NCBI RefSeq assembly: GCF_040182365.1
Contig: NZ_CP144460.1
Coordinates: 124,001-188,000, forward strand
DNA length: 64,000 nucleotides
Direction: 5' to 3'
Source: Xanthomonas sp. 10-10
Lineage (GTDB): Bacteria > Pseudomonadota > Gammaproteobacteria > Xanthomonadales > Xanthomonadaceae
Below are positions 51,289 through 60,705 of this stretch, in pieces. Both the position numbers and the translations under genes were made by a program. How positions within the stretch are numbered: position 1 is the stretch's first letter; the number at the start of each line of letters is the position of its first letter. The notes under the pieces were generated by a model, which saw only the letters and a program-made list of their open reading frames with translations, was not told where the DNA came from and searched no databases.

Positions 51289-51903
51289 CTATTGGGCGGT
51301 GTGGTGATCCCAAAGCTGCAGGACCTGCGCGATCGCTGCCTCCATGAGCTTGAAACCCACACCATCTCTTGCGAGCGTGGAAAGCCCGAGCAGGAAGCTG
51401 TCGAAGACGCAGGTCAGGGCGGCTGCATCGAGGTCGGCTGCCAATTCTCCGCTGGCGATGGCGCGCTCCACGCAGGCGCGGATGCCCGCACGTGTCCGCG
51501 CGCGCGATCGCGTCAGCGGGCTCGATATTGCAGCCAGTTCCGGAGATGGCGCGCTCATGACCCCCAAGGCAACCATGCAACCCTTGGGATGCCCGCGTTC
51601 GCACTGCATCTTGGCCGAGCGCCGCAAGGCAAGTTCCAGCGCCTGCCTTGGCGCAAGCGAGGCATCCCACAAGCAGTGGGTGACCTGCGCGTAGGTCGCC
51701 AGATAACGCTCCATGCATTCCCTGTAGAGCGCTTCCTTGGAGCCGAACGCTGCATAAAAGCTGGGCGCGGTGATCCCGCCGCCGATCGCTGCCTTGAGCT
51801 GGCTCAGCGACGTCGACTCGTAACCCTGCTCCCAGAACAGGTGCAGTGCCTGCTCGACCGCGACATCGCGATCGAAGGTTCGTGGTCTGCCCATCTGTGC
51901 CAT
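51289..51903 (-). CDS. TetR-family regulator
   Basis: 204 residues (ATG 51903; GTG 51906 and ATG 51894 are in frame). The N-terminal HTH reads FDRDVAVEQALHLFWEQGYE then STSLSQLKAAIGG and PSFYAAFGSKEALYRECMER; the C-terminal domain resembles those of AcrR/NemR-like members (KGCMVALGV is common there). The Cys in that motif may respond to electrophiles. It is divergent from an MFS exporter with repeated TCGATACATA motifs between them. Confidence 0.87.
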   Translation of the reverse strand: MAQMGRPRTFDRDVAVEQALHLFWEQGYESTSLSQLKAAIGGGITAPSFYAAFGSKEALYRECMERYLATYAQVTHCLWDASLAPRQALELALRRSAKMQCERGHPKGCMVALGVMSAPSPELAAISSPLTRSRARTRAGIRACVERAIASGELAADLDAAALTCVFDSFLLGLSTLARDGVGFKLMEAAIAQVLQLWDHHTAQ

Positions 51904-51948
51904 CACGCGCTCCGCTTGCTAGATCGATACTATTCGATACATAAGTCA

Positions 51949-51977
51949 TTGACAACCGGATGCCACCCGCCTAGATT
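51949..51977 (+). promoter_or_regulatory. Rightward sigma70-type promoter
   Basis: The perfect -35 TTGACA (51949-51954) and the -10 TAGATT (51972-51977) are spaced by 17 bp. The predicted start, near 51984, falls on an operator copy. Confidence 0.55.
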
Positions 51978-52026
51978 TATATCTATCGATACATATCTTG
52001 CAAGGTCACTGGACGAGGATATCGAC

Positions 52027-52052
52027 AAGCCCGCACAGCGGGTTTCTTTTTT
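52027..52052 (+). terminator. Intrinsic terminator in the leader of the MFS gene
   Basis: AAGCCCGC-ACA-GCGGGTTT (one G-U) is followed by CTTTTTT. It lies ~50 nt after the predicted promoter start and 59 bp before the MFS start codon, so it would produce a ~70-nt RNA or act as an attenuator. Confidence 0.6.
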
Positions 52053-52110
52053 GCCTACATATATATCGTTCGGTACATAAATTTCCGTTGCTCATGACCA
52101 AGGACATCCT

Positions 52111-53322
52111 GTGACCGCTTCCAAGGCCCCGCCGGCACCTGCGCCTGCTGCTCCGTTGCCCATCGCCGCCCTGCTGGCCCTGGCCATGACCGGCTTCATC
52201 TGCATCGTGACCGAGACGCTGCCGGCCGGCCTGCTGCCGCAGATCTCCCAGGGCTTGGGGGTGACCCCCGCGCTCGCCGGCCAGACCGTCACTGCCTATG
52301 CGGTGGGCTCGCTGCTGGCGGCCATCCCGTTGACCATCGCCACCCAGCACTGGCGCCGTCGTCGCGTTCTGTTGCTCACCATCGTCGGCTTCCTGGTGTT
52401 CAACTCCGTCACTGCCCTGTCCACCCACTATGGTCTGACTCTGGTTGCACGGTTCTTCGCTGGCGCAGCGGCGGGCCTGGCGTGGAGCCTGCTTGCCGGG
52501 TATGCCCGGCGCATGGTGCAACCGGAACAGCAGGGCAAGGCCATGGCGATCGCGATGGTGGGCACGCCGATCGCGTTGTCGCTCGGCGTGCCGCTGGGAA
52601 CCTGGATGGGCGGACTGATCGGCTGGCGCACCGCGTTCGCGGCCATGTCGGCGCTGACGGTCGCGCTGATCGCCTGGGTGTTGCTCAAGGTGCCGGACTA
52701 TCCCGGCCAGACGGCAACGCAGCGGGTGCCATTGCGCAAGGTGCTTGGCACGCCCGGTGTACGTCCGGTGCTCGCCACGGTGATGGCCTGGATGCTGGCG
52801 CACAACATCCTCTACACCTACGTGGCACCGTTCGCTGCGCGCGCAGGGCTGGGCCAGCGCGTGGACGTGCTGCTGCTGACCTTCGGCATGGCGGCACTGC
52901 TTGGCATCGGCATCGCCGGCAGACTGGTGGAACGGCATCTGCGCGGCACCGTGCTGGTCTCGCTGGCCACGTTCTTCGCGGTGTCGGTGGTCCTGGCGCT
53001 GCTGCAGGGAGTGCAGCCGGTCGTGTATGCGTGCGTCGCGGTCTGGGGGCTGACCTTCGGCGGTGCAGCAACCCTGTTGCAGACCGCGCTTGCCGACAGC
53101 GCAGGCGATGGCGCCGATGTCGCGCTGTCGCTCAATGTCGTGGCCTGGAATAGCGTCATCGCCGGCGGTGGCGTGCTGGGCGGGGTGCTGCTGGAGCACT
53201 GGGGAGCGCAGAGCTTCCCGACTGCCATGGCAGTGTTGCTGGCAATCGGATGGGCAATTGCATGGTCCGCCCGCACCCACGGATTTGCGGCTGGCGCGCG
53301 CGCAGCAGTTCCTGGTCACTAG
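52111..53322 (+). CDS. MFS exporter under TetR control
   Basis: 403 residues starting at GTG 52111 with AAGGA 6 bases upstream. A tiny frame ATG ACC AAG GAC ATC CTG TGA (52094-52114) ends overlapping the GTG. Twelve helices; MTGFICIVTETLPAGLLPQI in helix 1 is the mark of the AraJ/SotB-type drug and sugar efflux group, and HWRRRRVLLLTIVGF is the loop 2-3 motif. Inner membrane. It probably exports the ligand sensed by the TetR protein. Confidence 0.85.
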   Translation: MTASKAPPAPAPAAPLPIAALLALAMTGFICIVTETLPAGLLPQISQGLGVTPALAGQTVTAYAVGSLLAAIPLTIATQHWRRRRVLLLTIVGFLVFNSVTALSTHYGLTLVARFFAGAAAGLAWSLLAGYARRMVQPEQQGKAMAIAMVGTPIALSLGVPLGTWMGGLIGWRTAFAAMSALTVALIAWVLLKVPDYPGQTATQRVPLRKVLGTPGVRPVLATVMAWMLAHNILYTYVAPFAARAGLGQRVDVLLLTFGMAALLGIGIAGRLVERHLRGTVLVSLATFFAVSVVLALLQGVQPVVYACVAVWGLTFGGAATLLQTALADSAGDGADVALSLNVVAWNSVIAGGGVLGGVLLEHWGAQSFPTAMAVLLAIGWAIAWSARTHGFAAGARAAVPGH

Positions 53323-53527
53323 GCGTGCGGGAGACGTGACGCGCAGGCCCGGCGGCGCATCGCCGTAGCCAGCCGCCGACGCCCAGGCACGGTGCGTTGC
53401 ATCTGGACGTCGTGCAGGTTGGACAGGCAGGCCATGCACGCCGGGCCAGTGCCAAACTGCGTGTAACCGCGTTACCCGCACGCGCAGATCTGGGACACTG
53501 GCGCGCCACAGCTTGCGAGACCTGTCG

Positions 53528-53971
53528 ATGTCCAACTCTGCCGAGTGGCGCCCGCGCGTTGGTTGCGGTGCCTTCATCCAACGCGCCGATGGTCATTTGT
53601 TGCTGGTGTTGCGCGGGCGTGCGCCCGAGCAGGAGCATTGGGGCCTGCCCGGCGGCAAGGTGGACTGGATGGAAACGGTGGAGGCCACGGTGGTGCGCGA
53701 AGTGCTGGAAGAAACCGGCCTGCAGGTGCATCCGCAGCGCGTGCTGTGCGTGGTCAGCCACTTCGAGCCGGACATGGATCCGCCGCAGCACTGGGTGGCG
53801 CCGGTGTATCTGGCCACCATCGAAGGTAGCGAACAGGCGCAACGACGCGAGCCGCAGGTGCTGCTGGATATCGGCTGGTTTGCTTTGGATGCGCTCCCCA
53901 CGCCGCTGACCCGCTCGGCGTTGCAGGCGGTCCAGCAGGTGCAGGCCGAGCGGCGCGTGCAGCACGACTGA
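53528..53971 (+). CDS. NUDIX hydrolase
   Basis: 147 residues. The Nudix box is complete: GGKVDWMETVEATVVREVLE then ETGL. WGLPGGK precedes it. The fold is like ADP-ribose/8-oxo-dGTP-type pyrophosphatases, requiring Mg. Substrate unknown. Cytosolic. The ATG at 53528 is chosen over an in-frame ATG at 53513 for position relative to the domain. Confidence 0.88.
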   Translation: MSNSAEWRPRVGCGAFIQRADGHLLLVLRGRAPEQEHWGLPGGKVDWMETVEATVVREVLEETGLQVHPQRVLCVVSHFEPDMDPPQHWVAPVYLATIEGSEQAQRREPQVLLDIGWFALDALPTPLTRSALQAVQQVQAERRVQHD

Positions 53972-54161
53972 AACGTGGTGTCGCCGGCGGGCAGCGCGTG
54001 GCCGCCAGCGCACGCCCGTCGCCGCGCATGGATTTTGCTGCGCCAGTCCGCTATTTTCGGCGCTGCCGGGGCGAGGGGAGATCGCGCCCGGAGACTCGAC
54101 TATACGGCCGGGATGCCGATTGACTGCGTGTGGCCCGGTCACTCATCACAGGGACTGAAGA

Positions 54162-57100
54162 ATGGAATCGCTGTATCCGCAAGGCCCGGCGGTGGTGCCG
54201 GAGCGGCTGACTGCACCCAGCAGTAAATACCGACGCAATGCCTGGCTGGCCATGCTCGGGCTGGGCGGCTTCATTGCCGTGTATCTGGGATTGCTGGGGT
54301 GGTTCGCCTGGACGGCGTATCGGCTGGCCTCCGGGCTGGTGCAGGGCTCCGGCGGCGAGCAGGCCGTGTGGCTATGGCTGGTGGCCGCAGGCGCTGCCTT
54401 CCTGGCGGTGTTCATGGCCAAGGCGCTGGTGTTCAACAAGCGCGCCGAACGCGATACCCGCGCGCTGGAACTGCGTCCGGCCGAGCAACCGGAGCTGTTC
54501 GCGTTCCTGCATCGGCTGGCCGACGAAGCCGGTGCGCCGCGCCCGCACAAGGTCTATCTGTCGGCGCAGGTCAACGCCGGCGTGTTCTACGACCTGTCGC
54601 TGCTCAATCTGCTGCTGCCTTCGCGCAAGAATCTGGATATCGGCCTGGGCCTGGTCAATGTGCTGAACCTGGGCGAATTGAAGGCCGTGCTCGCCCACGA
54701 ATTCGGCCACTTCGCCCAACGCACGATGGCGGTCGGCCGCTGGGTCTACATCGCCCAGCAGATCGCCGCGCATATCGTGGGCAAGCGCGATGCACTGGAC
54801 AAGCTGCTGGCGACGCTGTCGCGGATCGACCTGCGTGTGGCGTGGATCGGCTGGGGGCTGTCGTTGATCGTGTGGTCGATCCGCTCGCTGGTCGAAATCG
54901 CCTTTCGCGGCGTGGTGCTGGCGCAGCGCGCGCTGTCGCGCGAGATGGAATACCAGGCCGACCTGGTGGCCGCCTCGCTCACCGGCAGCGACGCGCTGGT
55001 GCATGCGCTGCACAAGCTGGAAGCGGCCGACGACGGCTGGCAGCGCGCGTTGCGCTTTGCCGGGCGCGAGTTTGCGCAGGACCGGCCGGTCAAGGATCTG
55101 TTCGCCATCCAGTCGCGCATCATCGAGCACATGCGCGTGGTCTTGAACGACCCCGGCCACGGCGTGGTGCCAGCGGTGCCGGAGGAGACGGCGCACGCGT
55201 ACCGGCTGTTCCAGAACGACATCGCGCAGCCGTCGCAGATGTGGGCCACCCATCCGCCCAGCGCAGCGCGCGAAGAAAACCTCAAGCGTCACTATATCGC
55301 CTGCCCGATCGACGCACGCCCGGCGATGGACGTGCTGCGCAACGCGCAAGCGCTGCGCGAGCAGGTCTCGCTCGGCCTGTTCACCGGCCAGGCGCCCAGC
55401 TGTGTGGACATCGAGGTGTCGCTGGCAGCGCTGGAGCGCGAGTTTGCGGCCTTGTCGTTATCGCGGCGCTATCAAGGCCTGTACCTGGGCCGCTCCTGCA
55501 CGCGCGCTGCGCGAACCGTGGCCGAGCTGTACGCCGATCCGTTGCCGCAGGGCGATCTGCTGCAGGCGCTGGATGGGCTGTACCTGCCTGAGGATGGCCA
55601 GGCCATCGAGCAACTGCGCGAACGCGAGCGGCAACGCGCCAGCCTGCAGGCCTTGATGGACGGCGGGCTGCGCGCAAACGGCGGCGTGGTGACCTGGAAG
55701 GGCACCAGCCTGACGCGCGCGCAGCTGCCTGCGGTGATCGCAGAACTCGATGGCGAACTGCAGGTGCTGCGAGCGCGGGTCAGCGGCCACGACCGCCGCT
55801 GCCGCAGCGTGCATCTGGCCGCGGCCACCACCCTCGGCGGCGGCTGGCCCGAGCTGTTGCGTGGCTACCTGGCCGTGCTGCATTACACCGACCACACCAT
55901 CGCCGATCTGGAGGATGCGCACCTGCTGTACCTGCAGACCTTCCACAGCGTGATCGCCGATGGCCGGGTGTCCGCCAGGGAGCTGCGCCAGTTGGTGGCT
56001 GCGTGCAACGAGCTGCAACGGGGGCTGCGCCGGGTGTACGAGCAGGCCGCGCACCTGCGCTTGAATGCCCCGCTGGCCGCGGCCCTGGGGAAGGAACACT
56101 GGCAGCAGTGCCTGCCGGAGTTCCGGCTGGCCGAGGCCGACCAAAGCAACATCAACCCGTGGATGGACGCGGCCAAGGGCTGGGTGCAGGTCACCATGGG
56201 GGCGCTGTGCGAGCTGCGCGATGCCAGTCTGGAGCAGTTGCTGCGTGCCGAAGATGCGGTGGCCGCGCAGTTGCGCCACGCTGCGCCTGCGTCCAGCAGT
56301 GATACCCCGGCGGCGGTACCTGCGGATTATCCGGTGCGTCTGCCTGGCGAGGAGCGCCAGCGCAACCTCAAACAGAACCTCTGGCAGCGCTTCCTGGCCG
56401 CCGACGGCCTGTTTCCTTCCGTCGCGCGCGTGGCGGTGGCCGCATCCATCGTGGCCGGGGTGCTGTGGGCCGGCGGCACAGTCGGCCTGGCCGAGGTGGT
56501 TGCCTACAACGGCTTGCAGCAGACGGTGACGGTGACCATCGACGACCAGATCGCCTCGCTGCCGCCCAACGGTCGCCACGTGTTCCAGCTGACAGAACGT
56601 GCAAGCCACCACGTCAGCACGCGCTCGGCCGCGGGCGGGCTGATCGAAACCTTCGATGCGCCCAGCGGCGGGCACGGCGGCCAGTTCGCCTACAACGTGG
56701 CCGGTGCCGCGCTGCTGCTGCACTGGCGCGCCAGCTATGGCGCGGCAGCGGAAGACAGCACACGCCATCTCGACAATGCACGCTGGGAACGCACCACCGC
56801 GCAGGTGGTCTTCGACGAGCCGCCGCAAACGGTCAGCGGCAAGGGCAGCCAGTACCGCGATGTGGTGACGGCCGTTTCCGACCGGCCGCCGCATCAACTG
56901 CTGGGCGAGCTGACACCCGCGCAGGACCTGGCGCTGATGCAGGCGCACGCACGCTGGGATGCCGGCGACGCACCGTACATCCTGCAGTGGCTGGCGCAGT
57001 TGCAGCGGGTGGCGCCGGAGACGCTGCCGGCAGTGCTGGACGAGCGCCTGCAGCGCGATCGGCAGGACGTGGCCGCCCTGCGCATGCAGCAGGACATCGC

Positions 57101-57974
57101 CGCGCCGGCGCAACGCGGGCAGGTGTGTGCGCGGCACACCGCCAGTGCCCAGGCTGCCCCGCAGTCATCGGCACTGGCCTATGCGGCGATCCGCTGCAGC
57201 ACCCAGGGCCCGCAGCGCGACCAGGCCTTCGTGCAGGCGCAGCAGCGCTGGCCGCGCGATCCGTGGTTGCAACGCGCCGCCGCCGCGGTGCAGATCGAGC
57301 AAGGCCAGCTGGCACAGGCGCAAACCCTGCTGGAGCAGGCCGTGCGTGCGCCGGCGCTGAGCGACGAGGTGATCGTGACGTTGGCGCGCCTGCAGCGCTA
57401 CCGCGGCTTGGCCCCGGACCTGCCGGCGCTGGCGCAGCAATCGGCCGCGCTGGCCTCGATCATGGCACTGGAGAGCGGCAAGGGCACCGAGGGCACGCCG
57501 TATGAGGGGTATCACGCGCTTGCCCAGGGCGAGCTGCGCACCGCCGTGCTCAAGGCCTCCGGCAATGCCGATGTCCACGCGCGGCTACTGCGCCTGGCGG
57601 CCGCCTCCAAGGGGGCCGGGGCCGACCTGCTGCACCAGGTGCGCGCGCTGCCGGCCGGGGCCGGGCTGGATGTCTATACCGCACCGAGCGCCTGGGCTCT
57701 GGCCGCACGCGAGGGCTGGCAGGCCGATGCGGCGCGGGCCATCACCCTGCAGGAAGCCGACGAGGATGCGGCCGGGATCGAACGCTTCTTCGCCGCTGTG
57801 CAGGCCGGGCGCAGCCCGGAGCAGGCCGAGGCGGCGCTGGGGCGGGTGAGCCTGGTCGGCCGCGGCATGGCTTACACGATGGCGGTGGTCGTGCTGGGCG
57901 AACGTTGCCCCACGCACTGGCGCAACGCTGCGCGCCAAGTGCTGTTTGCCAGCGAGCGGCCGTACCTGGGCTGA
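54162..57974 (+). CDS. Very large M48 metallopeptidase with C-terminal helical repeat region
   Basis: 1270 residues, several times longer than HtpX-type M48 enzymes. Two N-terminal membrane helices (~28-50 and ~70-92) are followed by the zinc motif HEFGH (179-183) and the third ligand Glu263 in REMEYQADL. A long helical middle follows, then another membrane helix (~770, VAVAASIVAGVLWAGGTVGL). The C-terminal ~400 residues look like TPR-type helical repeats (IEQGQLAQAQTLLEQAVRAP). The peptidase probably works at the inner membrane; the extra domains may bind substrates. In-frame throughout, no sign of frameshift. Confidence 0.85.
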   Translation: MESLYPQGPAVVPERLTAPSSKYRRNAWLAMLGLGGFIAVYLGLLGWFAWTAYRLASGLVQGSGGEQAVWLWLVAAGAAFLAVFMAKALVFNKRAERDTRALELRPAEQPELFAFLHRLADEAGAPRPHKVYLSAQVNAGVFYDLSLLNLLLPSRKNLDIGLGLVNVLNLGELKAVLAHEFGHFAQRTMAVGRWVYIAQQIAAHIVGKRDALDKLLATLSRIDLRVAWIGWGLSLIVWSIRSLVEIAFRGVVLAQRALSREMEYQADLVAASLTGSDALVHALHKLEAADDGWQRALRFAGREFAQDRPVKDLFAIQSRIIEHMRVVLNDPGHGVVPAVPEETAHAYRLFQNDIAQPSQMWATHPPSAAREENLKRHYIACPIDARPAMDVLRNAQALREQVSLGLFTGQAPSCVDIEVSLAALEREFAALSLSRRYQGLYLGRSCTRAARTVAELYADPLPQGDLLQALDGLYLPEDGQAIEQLRERERQRASLQALMDGGLRANGGVVTWKGTSLTRAQLPAVIAELDGELQVLRARVSGHDRRCRSVHLAAATTLGGGWPELLRGYLAVLHYTDHTIADLEDAHLLYLQTFHSVIADGRVSARELRQLVAACNELQRGLRRVYEQAAHLRLNAPLAAALGKEHWQQCLPEFRLAEADQSNINPWMDAAKGWVQVTMGALCELRDASLEQLLRAEDAVAAQLRHAAPASSSDTPAAVPADYPVRLPGEERQRNLKQNLWQRFLAADGLFPSVARVAVAASIVAGVLWAGGTVGLAEVVAYNGLQQTVTVTIDDQIASLPPNGRHVFQLTERASHHVSTRSAAGGLIETFDAPSGGHGGQFAYNVAGAALLLHWRASYGAAAEDSTRHLDNARWERTTAQVVFDEPPQTVSGKGSQYRDVVTAVSDRPPHQLLGELTPAQDLALMQAHARWDAGDAPYILQWLAQLQRVAPETLPAVLDERLQRDRQDVAALRMQQDIAAPAQRGQVCARHTASAQAAPQSSALAYAAIRCSTQGPQRDQAFVQAQQRWPRDPWLQRAAAAVQIEQGQLAQAQTLLEQAVRAPALSDEVIVTLARLQRYRGLAPDLPALAQQSAALASIMALESGKGTEGTPYEGYHALAQGELRTAVLKASGNADVHARLLRLAAASKGAGADLLHQVRALPAGAGLDVYTAPSAWALAAREGWQADAARAITLQEADEDAAGIERFFAAVQAGRSPEQAEAALGRVSLVGRGMAYTMAVVVLGERCPTHWRNAARQVLFASERPYLG

Positions 57975-58123
57975 TCGCCACACCAGCCAGGCGGGCCATG
58001 TGCGCGGCTGCCGCCCCACCGACGGCCGCGCCGCGGCCGCTGGCACGCGCATTGGCATGGCAACGGGATCTTCTCGTCAGCGTGATTAGGCTGGCGGGTG
58101 TGATCTGTTTTTGCGAGTGAGCC

Positions 58124-59164
58124 ATGCCCTCTTCCGAGCTTCGCGCCTTTGTCGTCCGTGTGATCGTCGTGCTGGCCCTGGTGGCCTGTGCGTGGATGAT
58201 GTGGGCGTTGTCGGATCTGTTGTTGATGGTGTTCGGTGCGATCGTGGTGGCGGTATTGCTGCGTGCCTTGTCCGGCTGGGTGAGGCGACGCACGCGCCTG
58301 TCGGACGGCTGGGCGCTGGCCCTGGTGGTGATCGTGCTGACGCTGGGGTTCACCGCATTGCTGTGGTTGTTCGGGTCGCAGCTGGCCTCGGAAGTGGGCG
58401 CCCTGCAGCGCACCTTGCCGCAGGCCTGGACGCGCGTTCACGACTGGCTCGCCGCCGGGCCGTTGGGCCCGGCCCTGGACGAACTGACACGCCAGGCGCC
58501 GGCGCGCGTATCCAACCTGGCGCCGCGCGCCGGTGCCTTTGCGCTGAGCATCACCGGCGGTGTGGCCAATCTGTTTCTGGTGCTGGCCGGCGCGGTGTAT
58601 CTGGCAGCGCAGCCGCAGCTGTATCGGCGCGGCGCGCTGTTGTTGCTGCCGGCGCATGTGCGGGCCACCACCGACGATGCGTTGCAGGCCAGCGGCACCG
58701 CGTTGCGGCTGTGGCTGCGCGGCCAGTTGATCGCGATGGCGGTGGTGGGCGTGCTCACTGGCCTGGGGCTGTGGGCGCTGGGCATTCCCGGTGCACTGGC
58801 GCTCGGCATCGTGGCCGGGTTGCTGGATTTCGTGCCGATCGTGGGGCCGATTCTGGCGGCGATTCCGGCCATCCTGCTGGGCTTCACCGTCAGCCCGCAG
58901 ATGGCGTTGGCCACTGCGGCGCTGTTTGTGGTGGTGCAGCAGATCGAAGGCAACCTGCTGCTGCCAGTGATCCAGCAACGCACGGTGGATCTGCCGCCGG
59001 TGTTGTTGCTGTTCTCGCTGTTCGGCATCGGCATGCTGCTCGGCCTGCCCGGCGTCTTGTTGGCCGCGCCGCTGACGGTGGTGGGGTACGTGCTGATCAA
59101 GCGCTTGTACGTGCAGGAAGCGCTGGGCACGCCCACCACCATCCCCGGGCAAAAAGCGCGCTGA
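58124..59164 (+). CDS. AI-2E-family (PerM-like) transporter
   Basis: 346 residues, about eight helices: VRVIVVLALVACAWMMWALS at the start, TIVxP-like GIPGALALGIVAGLLDFVPI then VGPILAAIPAILLGF and EGNLLLPVIQQRTVDLPPVL near the end. These are diagnostic of the AI-2E/PerM family. The name derives from TqsA; most members do not transport autoinducer 2 and some are Na/H antiporters. Inner membrane. Confidence 0.88.
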   Translation: MPSSELRAFVVRVIVVLALVACAWMMWALSDLLLMVFGAIVVAVLLRALSGWVRRRTRLSDGWALALVVIVLTLGFTALLWLFGSQLASEVGALQRTLPQAWTRVHDWLAAGPLGPALDELTRQAPARVSNLAPRAGAFALSITGGVANLFLVLAGAVYLAAQPQLYRRGALLLLPAHVRATTDDALQASGTALRLWLRGQLIAMAVVGVLTGLGLWALGIPGALALGIVAGLLDFVPIVGPILAAIPAILLGFTVSPQMALATAALFVVVQQIEGNLLLPVIQQRTVDLPPVLLLFSLFGIGMLLGLPGVLLAAPLTVVGYVLIKRLYVQEALGTPTTIPGQKAR

Positions 59165-59462
59165 GCGCGCCAGCAAGGCGTTGCAAGCGGCTACCGGGTG
59201 GGTGTGGACGGCGCGCCCAACACCGGAGCGTGCGCATGGCCACTGTCGCAGCGAGCACCGGCCGCGCCCGGCTGTTCGTGCGCACGGCCGTTGTGTTGGC
59301 CGCTGTACGCCCAGCGTCGCACGCGGCCTTGGATGCCAGGCGTGCGTTGGTACGCAGGCCGCATCGTAGCCGCTGACGGCGGCAACGCCGACACATCCGG
59401 CACAGCGCTGCAGCGCGCGCGGCCGCTATGCTCCACGGCGGATCACGCCTGGGAGGGCTTGC
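59165..59462. other. Intergenic stretch
   Basis: 298 GC-rich bases, no gene or clear terminator. Confidence 0.4.
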
Positions 59463-60599
59463 ATGACATCACCGTGGTGGAAGACACGTCGTTTGATCGC
59501 GCTGATCGGTGCCGCCTGCGCCTTGAGTGCAGCGGCTGCAGACCTTGCAGCCGCACCCGCCACACCGACGCCCGAAGGCGTTCGCCAGGTTGCGCCGTTT
59601 GCCCTGCCGGTCTCCGAGTATCTCAGCCCGGCAGCGCGCGCCCACGTGCAGGCCGAGGTGGCACGTGCGGACCCGTTGGCCAAGGCCGACAACGCCACCT
59701 TGCTGCAGCAGCTGCCAGCCATTCGCGCCGACACCGAACGCTGGGCCGAAGAGGTGATCGCGCAGCTGCGCACGCGCTATGCCGTGGAGGTCACGCGCGA
59801 GCGCTGGAACGCGGTTTCCGTGCTGCGGGTGGAGCCGCGCACGCGCACGCCCGAGCAGGCCAGGCGGCTGTTGATCGAGCTGCATGGCGGCGGCTTTGTC
59901 ATGGGTAGCGCGCAATCGTTCGGGCTGATGGAAGCCATCCCGATTGCGGCAATGACCGGCATGACGGTCATTGCCGTGGATTACCGCATGGGCCCGGAGC
60001 ATCGCTTCCCGGCGGCCAGTCAAGACGTGGCGGCGGTGTATCGCGCTGCGCTCACGCGCTATGCGCCCGCCCACATCGGCCTGTTCGGCTGCTCGGCCGG
60101 TGGCGTGCTCACCGGCGAATCGCTGGCGTGGTTTGCCAAGGAGCGTTTGCCGATGCCGGCAGCGGCAGGCATGTTCTGCGCGGCCGGCGATGCCCGCTAC
60201 CGAGGCGATTCGCGCTATGTGGTCGCCGCAGTGAACGATGCGCTGCTGCCGGACGCGGCCGGCCAATTGCCGATCATGGAAGACCTGTACTACGGCGATG
60301 GCGTGGATTTTCACGACCCGCTGGTGTCTCCGGTGTTTTCCGATGCGGTGCTGCGGCAGTTTCCGCCGACGCTGCTGATCACCGCCACGCGCGCGGCCGA
60401 ACTGAGCGCGGCCGCATACACGCATTCGCGTTTGATCGACCTGGGACGTGAGTCGGACCTGCACGTGTGGGACGGGCTGGGCCACGCGTTCCATCTCACC
60501 GATACGTTGCCGGAAAGCCAACAGGCGTTGCGCGTGACCGCACGCTTTTTCAGCCGGCATCTGGGCCTGCCGGTGCCAGCGTCGGCAGCTGCTCGCTAA
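59463..60599 (+). CDS. Secreted alpha/beta hydrolase (HSL-like)
   Basis: 378 residues; GGAGG lies 7 bases before the ATG. A signal peptide (RRLIALIGAACALSAAAADL) directs it to the periplasm. ELHGGGFVMGS gives the HGG oxyanion hole and FGCSAGGV the nucleophile Ser (GxSxG), as in hormone-sensitive-lipase-type esterases. His is in LGHAFHL. At the usual acid position (TRD in relatives) the sequence is TRAAELS, so the catalytic Asp is missing or replaced by a nearby Glu. Probably an esterase; substrate unknown. Confidence 0.82.
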   Translation: MTSPWWKTRRLIALIGAACALSAAAADLAAAPATPTPEGVRQVAPFALPVSEYLSPAARAHVQAEVARADPLAKADNATLLQQLPAIRADTERWAEEVIAQLRTRYAVEVTRERWNAVSVLRVEPRTRTPEQARRLLIELHGGGFVMGSAQSFGLMEAIPIAAMTGMTVIAVDYRMGPEHRFPAASQDVAAVYRAALTRYAPAHIGLFGCSAGGVLTGESLAWFAKERLPMPAAAGMFCAAGDARYRGDSRYVVAAVNDALLPDAAGQLPIMEDLYYGDGVDFHDPLVSPVFSDAVLRQFPPTLLITATRAAELSAAAYTHSRLIDLGRESDLHVWDGLGHAFHLTDTLPESQQALRVTARFFSRHLGLPVPASAAAR

Positions 60600-60705
60600 C
60601 GCGGCGCTGACACCGGCTAGGCACAGTGCTTACATCTTCTCGCCTAGGTTGAAGTCGACCGGATGCGGCACCTGCTGCATCGATCATCGAAACAGGAGAA
60701 ATCGG

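Larger units (their letters stand above)
51924..52079. promoter_or_regulatory. Repeated TetR-type operator motifs in the divergent region
   Basis: TCGATACATA occurs at 51934-51943 and 51986-51995, TCGGTACATA at 52070-52079, and a partial TCGATAC at 51924-51930. The second contains the palindrome TATCGATA (51984-51991). They flank the TTGACA promoter and the MFS start, consistent with repression of both genes. Confidence 0.6.
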
